NCBI RefSeq assembly: GCF_947623445.1
Contig: NC_135240.1
Coordinates: 6,324,001 to 6,388,000 of the forward strand
Direction of reading: 5' to 3'
DNA length: 64,000 nt
Source of the DNA: Clavelina lepadiformis
Taxonomy: Eukaryota; Chordata; Ascidiacea; Aplousobranchia; Clavelinidae
Shown here in pieces: positions 25,485 through 39,018 of this stretch. Position numbers and translations under genes: made by a program. The number at the start of each line of letters is the position of its first letter. Position 1 is the stretch's first letter. The notes beneath the pieces are model-generated. The model made no database searches, had not been told where the DNA came from, and saw only the letters and a program-made list of their open reading frames with translations.

Positions 25485-26015
25485 CCTATAGGCCTAATAC
25501 TACACTTCACTTCTCTTACTTGAAGCTTAACTAACCAGCAAAACTTGCAATTTTTCATCTGGATTTCTACTATGTTTCTATGACGTCTATCTGTATAATG
25601 GTTGTACCCTAAGACTGAGCAAAATTGACACGTTTGTTGTTTTTTTGTTGCGTACACTGGTGTAGATCGCTAACAATTCTACATATAGAGAAAAATTAGA
25701 TTTTCCTGTCTAGTTTTCAAAATTTCTTTAAACTTACATGATTCATTTGAAAAATAGTAAAAACCATCCAGCAAAAACAACTGCCCCTAAATCAACGAAA
25801 ATTGACTTCCAAGCCGAGACAACGACATTTATACGTCGTAGGCAGCTTTTTTCCCCTAGTCTTCATTGTCTGTGTGCTGCAAATGTTGTAAACTGGCCAA
25901 CGGGCCAATTAACTGCAAGACAAACTCTTGATAAGGCGCGTTGCGCGGAGCAAAAACTTGCGTCCTTGTCGTCTGTCTGATAATAATTCTTTTGTTTATC
26001 TAACTGTTGTAAGCG

Positions 26016-26093
26016 ATGTACAGGGAAGAAATCCAGCATTTGTGTTTGTTTTTATTTGCAAGTTTAGTGACTCTTGCACGTGCAAAGGCGGTT
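26016..26093 (+). CDS. Possible signal-peptide exon of an unidentified gene
   Basis: ATG opens a 26-codon frame with a leader-like core (LCLFLFASLVTLARAKA) that ends at GTT|GTAAGC, a reasonable donor in phase 0. No partner exon was recognised within several kilobases downstream, so this could be a first exon with a distant second exon, a relic, or chance. Confidence 0.22.
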
Positions 26094-29000
26094 GTAAGCC
26101 ATAACCCAAACATGAATTTCTTGTCCACGCGTCGCCAAGATCGGTTTTGTAAAAAGATTTCGTCAACTTTACTCATCGATTTGAGGACTTTATGTCGAGA
26201 CTACTTGAATTTGCGAACCATGTAAGGACCTTTTTTTAAAAAAGTGACTTATAACAATATTTCGATCCAAAAACTGTGCCAGAAATATTTTCGAATATCG
26301 CATCGTTTGGAATATCTTAAACATAATTGGCGGTGAAATTATGTCAAATTAGCTTGATAATAAATGTCAGTTAGTGTAGATTTAAGTGGTCTGCAACCCG
26401 CTGGTACGACACATTGAACCTTGGCTTCTGCCATATGCCATATGCCATCTTGTACGTGTCCCACTAATTAATTCCAATTTCCTTGTGTCAAGGTATACGC
26501 CAGATGGGTCAAAAGCCAATTGTTACGTCAAAAAAGTTAAGGGTGACATCTGTGTGTAATAAAGCCCTTACACGTTATTGGATCTTTTGTCTTCAGGCTA
26601 GGCTTGTAATTGGGCTCTGACATTTTTACCCCGAAACCAGCCTATATATACTCAGCCTGGAATTGAGACTATATTCGTAAAATTGTTGATTTTGCAAAAA
26701 ATGTTTGCCGAACCCATATTTTTTGTTCGATACTTCAAAAAATTTTTAGTAATTAAATAGCTCTGACAACAACTGGTCAAAGTATGTCTATATATGTGTA
26801 AATCGTACGTTTAATAAAAAAAAACACATTTTTGCCAAAGTTCTGATACTCCGGGTGATTTAAGAAAAAGGTAAAACACAGCAAAGTTATTTCTACGTGA
26901 AACTTTAATGAAACACGTTGAGGTTTCGTTGTTCAACTTGTGTTGAAGGTGGCTATTTTTAGTTCATAACGTAGAAGTATCTTGCCTTACTCGACACCTA
27001 ATCCAACGGTCGCTGGACAGCGGATACGGAAGTTGGGTTTGTAGTAAACGTGTTTAAATTACCAGTTCCTTTTCACACAATTCTACGCCTTTGAGATGCT
27101 TTGGTGTTTGGGTGAGTCAGCATCAATTTCAGTTGTGAGTCAGTTCGCTGTCCCGGAATTAAAATCTAAGGTGACTTTGACATCATGTACTTCGCCTATC
27201 TTCACTATTTGTTTGTTTATTATTGTTCTCAATTTTGTTGCTGTGACCCGATTATCAATTAACTGACAGAGGTGCTTCTTTATCGAACGTTTTCGTAAGC
27301 AACGCTTATCGGATAAAACTGACGCACTCGGTGAAGCTCAGATAAAACCCGTTTTACCCAATGAATAGGCGTTGGAGTATTCTTGAGTTGCTAATCGCGG
27401 TATGGGTGGTAGAAGGTTGAATAAACAAACAAAAAACTCAACAATAATGTTATTCTTAACTCATAAAGCGTTTTGTTTGTCGAATCGCGCCGGTATGTTC
27501 TTAAAAATCTTCTTCATAAAACAGAAAAAAATTTGTACGTGTATTGCTTAGGTTGCTGTGTAAGGGCGTAGGCCTACACAATACAAGAAATAATTGATAT
27601 ACCGTACATGAGGCGTTTTAATGTGTTTTTGGGGAAAAAAACGGTCTCTTAAAATTTCTTCTGCCGTCTCTAAATTTTACTTATAACGGTCGCTAAAGTA
27701 AAAGAAAATAAAACTTGTACACGTGTGATCCAGGCAACGCTTAGTTTCTTCCACCCACGTAGGAAGCGATTATTAATATACCGAATTCTGGCAACCTAAA
27801 CACCACTCACTGTTTTTCTTGAAAGCCCTGACAAGCGGTAACGAAATTACCCAAACGATTTAAAGCCGCAACCAATCAAGCAAGAGGCCGTTCGGGTGCA
27901 TTTTTCAAAATCGATATGTCTAGGATTTATTAAAACAAATGAAGGCTGTAGAGTTTATGCTTCGTTAAGTAAAAAAATATAAAAAGTTTAATTACAGGGT
28001 CATGCGGCTTAAACTTGCTTTCTGAACGTTCCGAGGAAACTTTAATTTATTCAACGAACCGAAAATTTGTCGTTAAAACGTCATTATTAAAAGCAATTAT
28101 GGCGTCCTCTCGTGTTGTGGTTAGACGAAAACTGACCGCGGTTGGATTAGAGTGATTGAAATTTATGGATTCTTCAATCACTGGTCCGACAACTTTAACA
28201 CCAAAACCATATATAAGTACATATGTCTAAAACGCCGCAGAAAATCGACCTCAGTCCGAATTCAATCCCGTAATTATACGGAGTGTAATTTTTTTTACAA
28301 GATCACATTCTTTTAAACAAGAAAAATAGCGGCGTTTGAAAACCTCAAGCTCCTACTGGTCTTTTTACAAAACTATCTGTCGATATGTGTCTACTTTATA
28401 CTCAGATGGAATTTCACGTAAAATTCCCCAAAAGGGAAAGAATTTAAACGCTTTTCTGTAACCCTACAGCCATTCCCAGTACTTTCAAATGAAATACGAC
28501 ATTCCTATATAGTTTATACCGGCAAAGTAATCGAATGACACCAAGTTCTATGACATCATTTCGGATTAATTTGCGTTTGGCAATTACAAGTCTAAGCCAG
28601 AGTTTATATTTAGCTGTAAAAGCACCGATGTTGAAAAGTAATTCAAAATATCTTTGTTGTTTCATTTTAAAAAACGTTTAGCCACCTAATTATAATTTTT
28701 CCGTGTGACAATTAAGCCTTGTTAATATTTATATTGCTGAAACTAAGAATTACACAACACGACATATTAGGCAAGGGCAATCATACAATATACGCTACGC
28801 AGAGCACTTAGGTTAATTCCAAATAATATGTTAAGTTCTGGAATAAGGCCAGGGCCGAATGAAATATTACTACCAATATGCTGACGAAAGAATTAAACGA
28901 CCAACATGCCGAGTTAACAACAGACAAGTTACTTGAACTATCCTTTTACGCAACAATTTAGCTTCATGGAATTTTGAACTTATTCCAGAGATGAAACTAT

Positions 29001-31836
29001 CCTGTTATCGAGATAAAAAAGTGTCTCTTCTATGTATATACAATATGTTCAATATTCTACGGTGTATGGCTTTAATGTGACTATTTGACTCTCAATAAAC
29101 AGCCGCCGTTTGTGCTATACCTGGGTGTACGGGTCCACAACCAACCGCACAACGGCAATATTTAAGAAAATTTTTGTCGAAGTCGCAAACCCTGAACTTC
29201 AAATCTACCTGGAATCGAGTTTACACGGAAAACAAACGAAGGGGCTGTGTGGGAACAAACAATAAAGCGGTTATCGGGTGCTCGATTTAAACCCTTGTAT
29301 GACGTCACAAGAGAAAAGGTCAAGTAGACTGGGTTAAGTTCTTGGGTGGGTTGTATTTTGGAGTTTTCGTCGAAAAAATCGTAACATCTTGCTTGTGCAA
29401 TTCAACGCTACCGACACTGGATATTAAATTTAAAGGCAAAGAAAGAGTAGACTTTTGAAAATCGTTGAAAACCTTGAAATATTTGCAGCAAGTTGTTTAG
29501 GGCGCTTGTTTGCAAATGGATGTCTTTAACACTTAAATATAATCGTCACTCAAATTTGAAAAGGTTTCTTCAAGGGTCCCTGCGGTAATTCTCACGCGAG
29601 ACAGCTGTAGACGAAATGTCTGTTTTCTCGCCAATAAATTAAAAACCCTAAATATAACTACAATTTATTATCATTAGGGTAAAAAAAGTTTATATTTACG
29701 ATGGTGTTACGCTTTTCAATTTATTCCAGTCAATTCCAATCACACTGGTCCTGGTGGTTTCTATTGCTTTTATTTACTCAGCGTTGCTGTATTATAGCAC
29801 CTACGGGTATTGCCTGTGTTAAAGGTTTTGAATTTCAGCCTACAAATTAATTTTCAGTTGTTTTTCGTAATTGCCACTTCTGTTTTGGACAAAGACCATT
29901 TTCTGCAATTATGGCACTTACGCTATGTAATCGGAGAGGAAAGCGCCGCTGGCCAATAAGCAATCAAGTAAATTAAAATTTCTTTCATGAAAATGCGATA
30001 ATTGTTCGACGAGGTGGCCTTCTAGCAATGTATGGTTTCACTTAATTGTCTGAACGAGGCTACACACGACTCCCACTCTTCTGATGCCTGGACAAATCAC
30101 AAGGACCTACAAGGGCCCAACTTCGTCATAATAGCCTTTGTTTGAGTTGTCCTGCTGTGGTTTTGACGCTTACATTGCAGGATGGACATCCGGTCGTTCC
30201 TTGTTTGTTTCAACTACCGCCTGTTGGATTTGCACATCTGAACATATTTGGCAAGCTGTCAATCGTATTGTGACATCAGACTAATTGTCTCTGTGAGGTC
30301 ATAGAAAAAGATTTCCTCCAACCAATAACAAATGTCTTGAACAACTTTAACAACAGACTTTAATGTAACAAAAGTCTTCCGAAAATGAAGGACACACAGT
30401 TAATTAGCGAATCAAGCGCAGTAAACTGACCCGATAATATTGCGAATTATATATAACGCCCAACTCTGCAAACGTCTCATTATTTTAGTGGACTGATACC
30501 CAACTTAGCAAAATCGCGTGTAAATTAAAAATGACGGAAGTCACAAGCGATAATCCCCTCCGTAATGTGTTACGACAATATGTTGCTCATTTGCAGTTGA
30601 TCACGTGCTAATAAGATTGGTATCATCCTGTCAGGGCTAATCAAATCCAACAAATGTGAGTGTGGATTTTAGATCATCAATTGATGGAAAATATACAAAC
30701 CAGTTGACAGGGTCCAAGACCAGCGGAAGGATTAGCGTTCGTAATGAAAATGGCACAAGTTTCAAATAACTAAATCCCTTTCCGCAGACGCCATGTCAAT
30801 CATAATTTCTCATCGATTTTGTGCTCTTCAGACAAACGGGAGCTAGGTCATTTCAACAGCGGTAAAGCATGCTGTTCGAGTTCCTTTTAATTGGCATTGA
30901 ATCAACAGAGTACAGTAATTCGCTATTAGGCTATATTGAAAGAATTTGTTTTGATATAGATTAAACTTCGCGTTGTTGGTAGTTATCATGAAGCTATTGT
31001 CGTAACCGGTACGTCAATCCGTACGTCAATCCACATAAAATCAATAACGGAGGTGTTTTGAACAAGGCATTGTCATCGACATAATACTCGTGGTCTCGGT
31101 CAAGTATCTCGGAGTACATGAACGGAACACACTTAATGTGAAAATGAGAATTTTTTTCTTATTCTCATTAATAGCTTCTTTGTACAAGCGTTGAATGTAC
31201 ACCAACGCATTTCGTACCAACTTTCATCAAGCTTCTTTTAAACTTTTAAGTTTTCATTAAAACCTCCCCGTCGACTGTCTTTGTTGCGTCAGACAAAAGA
31301 CATTGTGACGTTTCGGTACGGGAGTCTACTTTAATGTCTCCGTAATGCGGCCGTCAGTTACCTGCGTTTAAAAGACTCTTAACCTGATTGGCTACAAAAA
31401 CATTGCTTTGATTTAGAAGCAAATTACAAAAACATTGCTTGATTGTCATTAAGCTTTGAAAAAACAATACTAACACTACCGACATCACACGCGTCGCCAG
31501 CTGAGATATAAATGCAATTATTTCAAGAACTAGTCGTCGCCATTGAGGACGGATTGTCGTTACAGCAGTATAAAGTGTTCTCGTATACTTAATAGTAGTT
31601 AGAATTGGCCTGCGACATAGCTCAGTATGCAAGTAACATTACAACTTATAAAGACATTATTTCAAATATTCTTAAACTTTGTCTGTATCTTTGTACGGTA
31701 CTTAATTGAAAACTATGCATTTGTCGCACTTGAATAACATTATAACCAAACTTTCTATTACCCAAAACACCCGCAAACCATTGCGAGTGCGCAAACGAGT
31801 GGTATATAGCTGCTAATAGCGCAATTTGTAGACGTC

Positions 31837-31908
31837 TCCTACATGGTCTAGTGGTTAGGATTCCTGGCTTTCACCCAGGCGGCCCGGGTTCGATTCCCGG
31901 TGTAGGAA
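31837..31908 (+). tRNA. tRNA-Glu (anticodon UUC)
   Basis: Full cloverleaf: acceptor arms TCCTACA/TGTAGGA, D-arm with GGTCTAGTGGTTAGGAT (A box), anticodon stem CCTGG/CCAGG with loop CTTTCAC giving anticodon TTC at 31870-31872, and T-arm GGTTCGATTCC (B box). It ends in discriminator A without an encoded CCA, as in nuclear tRNA genes. No intron. It lies six bases upstream of a tRNA-Gly gene in the same orientation. Confidence 0.97.
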
Positions 31909-31914
31909 CACTTA

Positions 31915-31985
31915 GCATTGGTGGTTCAGTGGTAGAATCCTCGCCTGCCACGCGGGGGGCCCGGGTTCGATTCCCGGCCAATGCA
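31915..31985 (+). tRNA. tRNA-Gly (anticodon GCC)
   Basis: Full cloverleaf: acceptor arms GCATTGG/CCAATGC, A box GGTTCAGTGGTAGAAT, anticodon loop CTGCCAC with anticodon GCC at 31947-31949, B box GGTTCGATTCC, discriminator A. No intron. A TTTT run two to three bases after the gene is a plausible RNA polymerase III terminator. The preceding tRNA-Glu has none, so the two may be transcribed together. Confidence 0.97.
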
Positions 31986-34900
31986 AACTTTTCATTTTGA
32001 AAAATATTTCGATTACATTGAAATTAACAAATGAGATACCATCTTCCATGACTGGCCACAGTCAATACACAAATTATTTTTGGATATGTTATGCTTGGTT
32101 GTCTTGTTTCATGCTTGTATCATAACGATTTTGGTTTTACACACTCAATTGGTCTAACTACAGTAGCATAAACTTTCCGAGCTAAACAGGTTTTGCAAAT
32201 TGACGTATACCAGGTCAAATAAATCAGATCATCCGATGGCTAAATAAAAGTTTGCTAACATTTTGCTAAGTTTTATTCAGAAATTTTTTTTGCACTAGAA
32301 CACTCCATCGAAAACTTTGTCATTGTGACAATCATTGTTTAACATTAAAGGTTGGCTAAATTCCGTTTTTGCGAAATTCAGCTAAAATATAAAATGTAAG
32401 TAGCGGTTTTAAACAGAGATCGCGTTGATTTCGAGGCTGTGAAGAAACAACCATGTCAACATTTCAGTAAATAGGTATGTTTTTGTCAGTTAGCGAAACC
32501 AAGTTATGGACTGAAGTTGAGTGTCATGAAATCACCCACAATTCTCACACTACGTCATAATCACCATAACCGTGTAAAAACAACAGCTGAGTAGGTTTTA
32601 AAGACAAGAGATTGACATTATCTTAAGACCGGAATGGCAAAATTGCGCTTTTAACGCTCAATCGAGCGTATAAAAACAGAAAATTTTTTACTGCTGACGT
32701 AAAATTTCACTAGACGCTTGTAGAACATGTAATAATTGTGTGGTAAGAGCGCGGTGAAAACGAAAACAATGCTCCCACTGTTTGGAATAGGTCACTTCTG
32801 TAATCGTTGTAATAATAGTTTATCAAAATAACTCTTTCTCATTGCAGTTTGAAATTTGTCAATCAAATATCAAAACTTTAGTTTTTTGGTCACGTTACCA
32901 ATCATCATTAGTTTTATGATTGTATTCTGATGATTTGTGCCAATATATCAACGGCTTTGTATTGGCCTAAAACGCGAACATTAGTAAAGATTTGGCCTTA
33001 TAATATTATTCAGGATAAGGACAAACTGATCCATGTTTGCAAACCGCCAGGAAACCAAAACAATGAAAACAAAGTTCCACTTCCGACGAAGAATTTGTTT
33101 GGTGTAAAATGTTGTTAAAAACTTAAAAAAACAAACAGTTGGCCAATTTTCAAGCGGCTGAATTTGAATCCGGCCTTTCAGGTTAAACCGCAAATCATGA
33201 AGATTTACATGATTGCCACCTTGCAAAGTCAGACAAAATTTGCGCCATGCACAATAACAATACTCAGTAGGCCCTAAAAATACCGGGTTTTGTGTAGGGA
33301 TCAATTTGTCCCTTATTATGTTTACGCAGGTTTGATTTTCAAAGAAAACATGGTCTGACATTAACGAAAGTGGTAATTTTGTAAAACGATCCATTGAACG
33401 ATAGTTATTTATTTCCTTTATATGGTCAGTACGCGTGTTGCTTTAAATCAAGTGTCAAGGGTCAGAGCAACACAGTCGCATTATTACATACAAAGGCTTA
33501 TGATGTTAATACCAGCTATACGATTTCGACGCAAAGATGACATTTTATTGACGTAAGTAGGATTTTAAAAATTGACCTCATAAACGCGTTACTTCATGTC
33601 AGTCTGTACTGACAAAACTACGTTTAACCTTTATTTTAGCAACTGTATTGGACTGGTTTGAAGGGTGTTTGTTTTCGTGGCTGCTTTTTGGCATCGGGCC
33701 ACATGGAAAGTAACATCAAAATTGGTAAAAATTTTAAATTGATATGTGTTGTTAGATTGCGTACTTTTGAGAAATTTGAGTAAAAATGTTTATTTTAAAT
33801 TGTTTTCTATCGTTTGATACTCAGTGTCAACGGTGAAGTTTAGCATGGTATGATTGGTATATTGATACAAATGCGGCGAAAACCAAACCAAACCCTACAC
33901 GAACAACTACAACGGTGTAAATGGAAGCGAGTTATCCATAATCGCCAGTAATTTTTCCCGCCTTCATTCTCTGTATATAGCCTCAAAACACGATCCAATC
34001 CGGTATTTGTATTTCGCATTTGCAAGCTTGCACTGGTTTGCTACACAATCTTCGTTGCGTTATGCGTGAATGCACGCATTATAGAAATCTGAAACCATTA
34101 CGCTTCTGACGGGCTCAAAATTCTGAAAGTATTGGTTTTTAGACGGTTCATTGACCTAGTAATATTGTAAAAATAAAAGTGTGTGTTTAGCTGGAAGCTG
34201 TGTATAGTTTAGCAAAAGATAACACATTTCCAACAAGTTAGCACCTATTTGACAATCGGTCCTTACGCATTCGTTTCATTGTAACGAAAATCAATGCTTC
34301 GCACATGATGGTTTTTTACTTTGCATCGCCGTTAGACTTCTATGCTATATCCATAAAGGATGACTCATCGAAAAGAATTCATATGTGTTTGTAGGTGTTT
34401 TTAGTGTAGTTATTAAAGTGTTTTCACACATCAATAAGAACAAGATTTCTGAGTAAGGCTAGGCTAAGCTTTTGTGGAAGGATACTCTTTTTACTACTTC
34501 ATGCTTTACATGACAGACTTCAGTCGATCTATGAAGACAGGAATTTGTAATCACATTGATGAAATCGCCAAACGTGACAAAATTTAACGATTTGAAAAAA
34601 TGCAAGTACCCCTGTTAAGAAACCGAGTGCATTGCGAGTCTACGCAAACCTATACAATGCCAGTAGCAATTATTGACATGATAAGCAAGTGTGGGCACTG
34701 ATTGGCATCGCTGACGTGAGCCCGACATTGCTCAACCTTTAGCGCCTGCCTCTGTAAGATAGGTGCAATTTGTAATAATAACAACAGAAAATTTACTCCC
34801 TGCCTTAAACGCTTCATCTGCACGGACTGGTTTCAGGTTACCCGCCTAAAATACCGGCTCCATTGTTTCGACAGTGCAAGGTCATTAACAGAATTCTTGG

Positions 34901-35979
34901 TTTAAACTCATCCGCCGCGTTCGTTCATCCGTATCAGATTGTAGGACCACACCTGGCGAACAACGCAGGAATTGTCTTACCCTGGAATTGTTGATGAGTT
35001 CGGGATTATAGGGACGTGTGTTGCTGGGTATACCAACATAGATTGAATGATGTTCTGATCTGATAAATTGCAAAGTATAACTTCGAAGCAGAACTGTTTT
35101 TATAAGTTAGAATTTGTCTATTTTAAAATTTCGCGAATGTTTAAACGAACTCGATACTGAAGGTTTCAGCATAAACTCCGCCTATAGTCTCACAGGCGGC
35201 ATATACCAAAGGAGGTGTCGAATTACTTTGTGCGCGCGAGTGCAACTGGCAACATTTCGCCTTTGAGAAAAATTTCATAATTCTTCCAAGTGTTGAATTT
35301 CATGCTTCCTCCTTACGCGTAAAAAGGTGGAGGAATGTAATTTGCAAGGGTCAAAACGCGACAACACTCGATTCGCTAAGTGGTTGCATAGACAACCTGA
35401 ACTGCCGATACAGGTTTTACAAATCCGAAGTTTCGATAGAAAATTTTGGCCTCATACAGTGAGGTTACCGGTCATACAGGGCTAGCAAAAACCCTCGCAA
35501 CAAAATGGAGATTTTTGTTAGTCAACAAATTGAACAGAACAATCCGACAAAATATTTATCCACTTTCAGGGAAAAAACGGATTTAGCTCAACGTCACAAA
35601 CAATCAATTGTAACGCGCTCTTAAGAAATCAACTATCCATAATCCATTCTTGTTGCATGAAAATAATTCATGCTCTTGTTCACATTTTACTAATAATTAA
35701 TAAGACAACGCAACTATCGCAATAATAATGTGGTCGTAAAGCACTCTAACGCCCACTTGCGGAAGTTTTTTTCGTATTAAAGCAACACAGTAAGCTGACT
35801 GGAATTAACGATTGTATTGGTATGCGTTACCCTTTGTTCCTAATTTTACCGCTTGTAAGTTCAATTAAATAACCTGTAACACACGAATGATACTTTTCAA
35901 GTCAAAACGCAAGCAAGTGCAAAATGGATGAGCCCATATTATGGCATAGTAAAACGCAGAAGAGCGTTCGAGAATAGAA
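31986..35979. other. Interval without a supported gene
   Basis: About 4 kb between the tRNA pair and the 3' end of the UBOX5-like gene. The longest frame, 137 residues on the minus strand at 32981-33394, shows no domain, no leader and no convincing splice sites. Nothing else stands out. Confidence 0.5.
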
Positions 35980-37537
35980 TCAGTGGGTTCTAGCCACATC
36001 CTTAAACGTATAAATGTCATTGCATTGCGGGCAAGCCTGCACAGCGTCCTTTGAAAGCTGAAACTGCAACAAACAATTTCTGCAAAATCTGTGCTGACAA
36101 GGCAAGCTATATTGTAACAAAGAGGAAGATAAAAATATGTGGCAGTTTGCGCAATTGATTGTGTCCGTACTTGGAGTGGTTCTGCCAACAATTCGATATT
36201 TAGCAGTGTTAGATTTCACTTTTTCCAATGCAGACTCGAGACTTCCATTTACCCGTCCTTTATGCTTCATTCTGGATGTGGATAGCGTATCTGCCTGCCT
36301 TGAAAATTTTGTAAGTTGTTTAGGATCGGACAAATTTGCTTTACACATTTTTTGTTTTTTTGGTGCAACTTCATCATCTTGTACTTCATGTAGAAAAGAA
36401 GGAATTCTTTTTCCGGGATATTTTTCACCTCCAGGTATCTTTTCAAGTGCACTGCAAGTGCCTTCACTGGCAGAACTAAGATTTGTTGTATTTTTATCCA
36501 GTAAATATTGATCGAGTTTAAGTTTTAAAAAGACATTGGAAACTGGCTTGCATTTTTCATTGAATAAGATCCCGGTGAAAGGGTCGGAAGGAAGCCGACC
36601 CCACTCGGCTTGAGTTTGTATGTGTTTGTCCAAAGTTCTTTGATCTACAGTGTGTCCACTTGGCAGTAATACTGGATTTTCCATGACAGTAAAAAGTATT
36701 GAATCTAGAAATTCGGCTGGTACATTATTGTCTGCCTTGGATTTTTCAGCTTTCTTGCCAGCAGTGAAATCAGTAACATTTTCATATTGATTGTCACACA
36801 AAGTAGTTGAACTGCTTGCAGATGCATTGTAAAATGAATGCTGGGTTGCATTTTCAACGTTTTTAAACTTCATCCACTTTGAAATGAATTCTTGTGCTTT
36901 GTTTCTATCACATGTCCCAGAGGGTTTCCCCCAGATCGAAAGTTGTGAAACCGAAGGAATTGTTCCTTTAAGCATTGTCATAATTCCAATTTTCACTGCT
37001 ATTATATTGTACAGTCTACCTCTCAAATTTGTTACCACATTATCCTTACACATCTGAGGAGAAATTGGCATTTTATTGTCCTCCTTGTAGTACTGATTGT
37101 TAAAACAAACTTGAGTTGGCAAATCCAAGCATACTTGGCCCACTTTATAATTAATGGCGTTTTCTGGAATCATCTCAACTTCTTTTAAATTTCTAGAGAA
37201 CAGAACTCCATTTTATTGTTCATTGAAACTCTTACATCTTGGCAGTCATAAATTGAAATACTTAAAGGTATGCTATTTAATGCTGTGATTATGCATTACA
37301 ATACAGTTGAATACAGTATTAAACACTTTCCACAAAGAGTTAAGGGTATTCCCAGTGCAAATTGAGCATAATACATCATAAAACTTACTTTGAATGTTGC
37401 AACACATAGATTTGTATAACTTTTGCACATTGCTGTCCAATGTATGGTTTGAGGCATATTTTCTGAAGTTCCACAGAAACTGGAAACTGGACAATTATAA
37501 AAGCTGGTGTTCGAGTAAATCTTTCCGCCTGAAAACC
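35980..37537 (-). CDS. UBOX5: U-box and RING E3 ubiquitin ligase UBOX5/RNF37 (5' exon not located)
   Basis: Two exons are visible: 37537-37389 and 37192-35980, joined in phase 2 (TTCAAA|GTAAGT ... TCTCTAG|AAAT). The first encodes FIIVQFPVSVELQKI, matching the conserved N-terminal region of RNF37. The second encodes the end of that region (SQLSIWGKPSGTC), then a U-box (FLDSILFTVMENPVLLPSGH ... EWGRLPSDPFTGILF), a Lys-rich linker, and a C-terminal RING (CANC ... LPCQHRFCRNC ... CPQC). RNF37 is a nuclear E3 ligase that works with UbcH7-type E2 enzymes. Relative to human UBOX5 the start (about 40 residues) is missing; a first exon must lie upstream of 37537 but was not recognised. The two-domain order and the WGRLPSDPFTG signature make the assignment secure. 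Confidence 0.93.
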
Positions 37538-38388
37538 CTTGAAAAAGTACAAAAGGGAAAATGGTGATTGGTATTTGCTGAACTATGATTAGATTTCTCT
37601 TAGCTATTCTTGTTTTCACTATGCAGAGTCTATGCAAACTGTCAAGCCATGCTCATGTACAGAAAAAATAATATAACATGAAGTTACAGCATAAAAACTT
37701 GTCTATGCTTAAAAATGTATAAATTCTGAAATTTGGGTTTAGTGCAGAAGTGCGCAAACATGTGAAGCACTTGTATACTGGACATCTGCCAAATATGACC
37801 ATTTTGTTGTGCACTTCTTCACTAGACCCTTAAACTAAGTTGAAATAAGTTACAGCAGTCCACAAGCCATAGCAAAAAGTATAGTGTTGAGCTGCATCTC
37901 CTAAGATATCATCAAAAATTGCCATGCAATCTAGTCTGGCCAGAAACAAATCTTACAAAAATATTTTTAAACTATTTCCACCGCACTTACCTTGGTCAAC
38001 CTTTTTTCAGCCGATTCTATTAAATTTTCAGGGCCATGTTCATCAGCACACAAACAGGAACTTGAAATACGTGGCTGTAGTGGTGATGTGCAAAAATTCA
38101 AAGCCATTTTATGGCTTAAAAACTAGTTATTTCAGTATTTTGCAAAAACATGCGTCAGCAATGAACTGTTAACAGCCTTTGTTGGTGATAATTTATACCT
38201 AAACAGTTTGTAATTAAATTGGAATATTTTCATAATCAGTTAATTACTATTAACAAAGAAAAGCAGACACAACCGGAAAAAATTAAACTTTGTAGACCAA
38301 ATATCGCATCGGCATCACATTGCAACATTAAAGCATTCATATAGGTATCGCAGTCAATGTCACTGAGTGACAGCCAGAGAGTCGGCAC

Positions 38389-39018
38389 TCAGCAGTGCAT
38401 GTTTGAGGAAACATCAGGTTTCTCACTTTCTGCACAATAATAGCTAACTTTAGTACTTTGGCATTGCTCCTCTAGCTTCTTTGCAGTGTCAACAACCTCC
38501 GCACAGGAAAGGAAAAGTGAATGAACAATGAAGCAAACATTTTTTTTCTCAAATAAAGTATCATAAAAGGTGAGTGCCCTTATAAAAAATCTATATTCAT
38601 AAACATCTTATAACTGATATAGTTTAAGACCCGTCATTCAGATTTAAGGCATTTGCAGATATTATTTATCATTATGATCGTATAATGCAGTTTTATGTGA
38701 CGCAATATTGTACTGACGTTGCATCAGTTTGTCCATCACCAAAATATGGTTTGCTTTCACTAAGAATTTGTTTAACTTCATTGCAATTAATTTTACAGCG
38801 TAATTGGTTGTGTGTAAGTTGCCGTTTCAGATCTTGAAAAAGTTGCAAAAAATCAGCACTTTTGGAGATAAAATGGGCCCAATTCGTGGTTTTAAGCAAG
38901 AAAGGGTACTCAGAACGAGAAATCAGTTGCGAAGATGCGTTACAGCAAGACTGCTGTGCATCGAACCATTGCAAATTTCAAGAATTTCTGTTCTTCCCTG
39001 TTTGAAAAATAAATCAAA
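38389..39018 (-). CDS. Exons of an unidentified minus-strand gene
   Basis: A likely terminal exon, 38496-38389, follows a pyrimidine tract (CTTTTCCTTTCCTG) and an AG and reads VVDTAKKLEEQCQ ... SYYCAESEKPDVSSNMHC before a stop. Its codon use and charge pattern look coding. Upstream, 39018 to about 38700 begins after a good acceptor (TTTTTCAAACAG) and carries open frames, but the frame switches and no continuous model could be built. It lies between the UBOX5-like gene and ATOX1 and may share a promoter region with the latter. No family is recognised. Confidence 0.33.

Larger units (their letters stand above)
24154..31836. other. Gene-poor interval upstream of the PA-domain gene
   Basis: About 7.7 kb without a supported multi-exon gene. 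It contains the promoter side of the PA-domain gene, one hAT-type MITE at 25140-25484, a possible signal-peptide exon at 26016-26093, and a small hairpin-forming sequence near 31148 (AATGAGAAT with its complement). The remaining frames are short and show no conserved motif. Confidence 0.5.

Noticed and set aside
25230..25657. Overlapping frames on both strands
   Set aside because: Produced by the repeated GTCCTTATTT units of the hAT MITE, not by genes.
32981..33394. 137-residue minus-strand open frame
   Set aside because: Longest frame in its interval but no leader, domain, low-complexity bias typical of real proteins, or splice context; a chance frame is more likely.
36137..36511. 124-residue plus-strand frame
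   Set aside because: Lies antisense to the RING and linker region of UBOX5; composition explained by the opposite strand.
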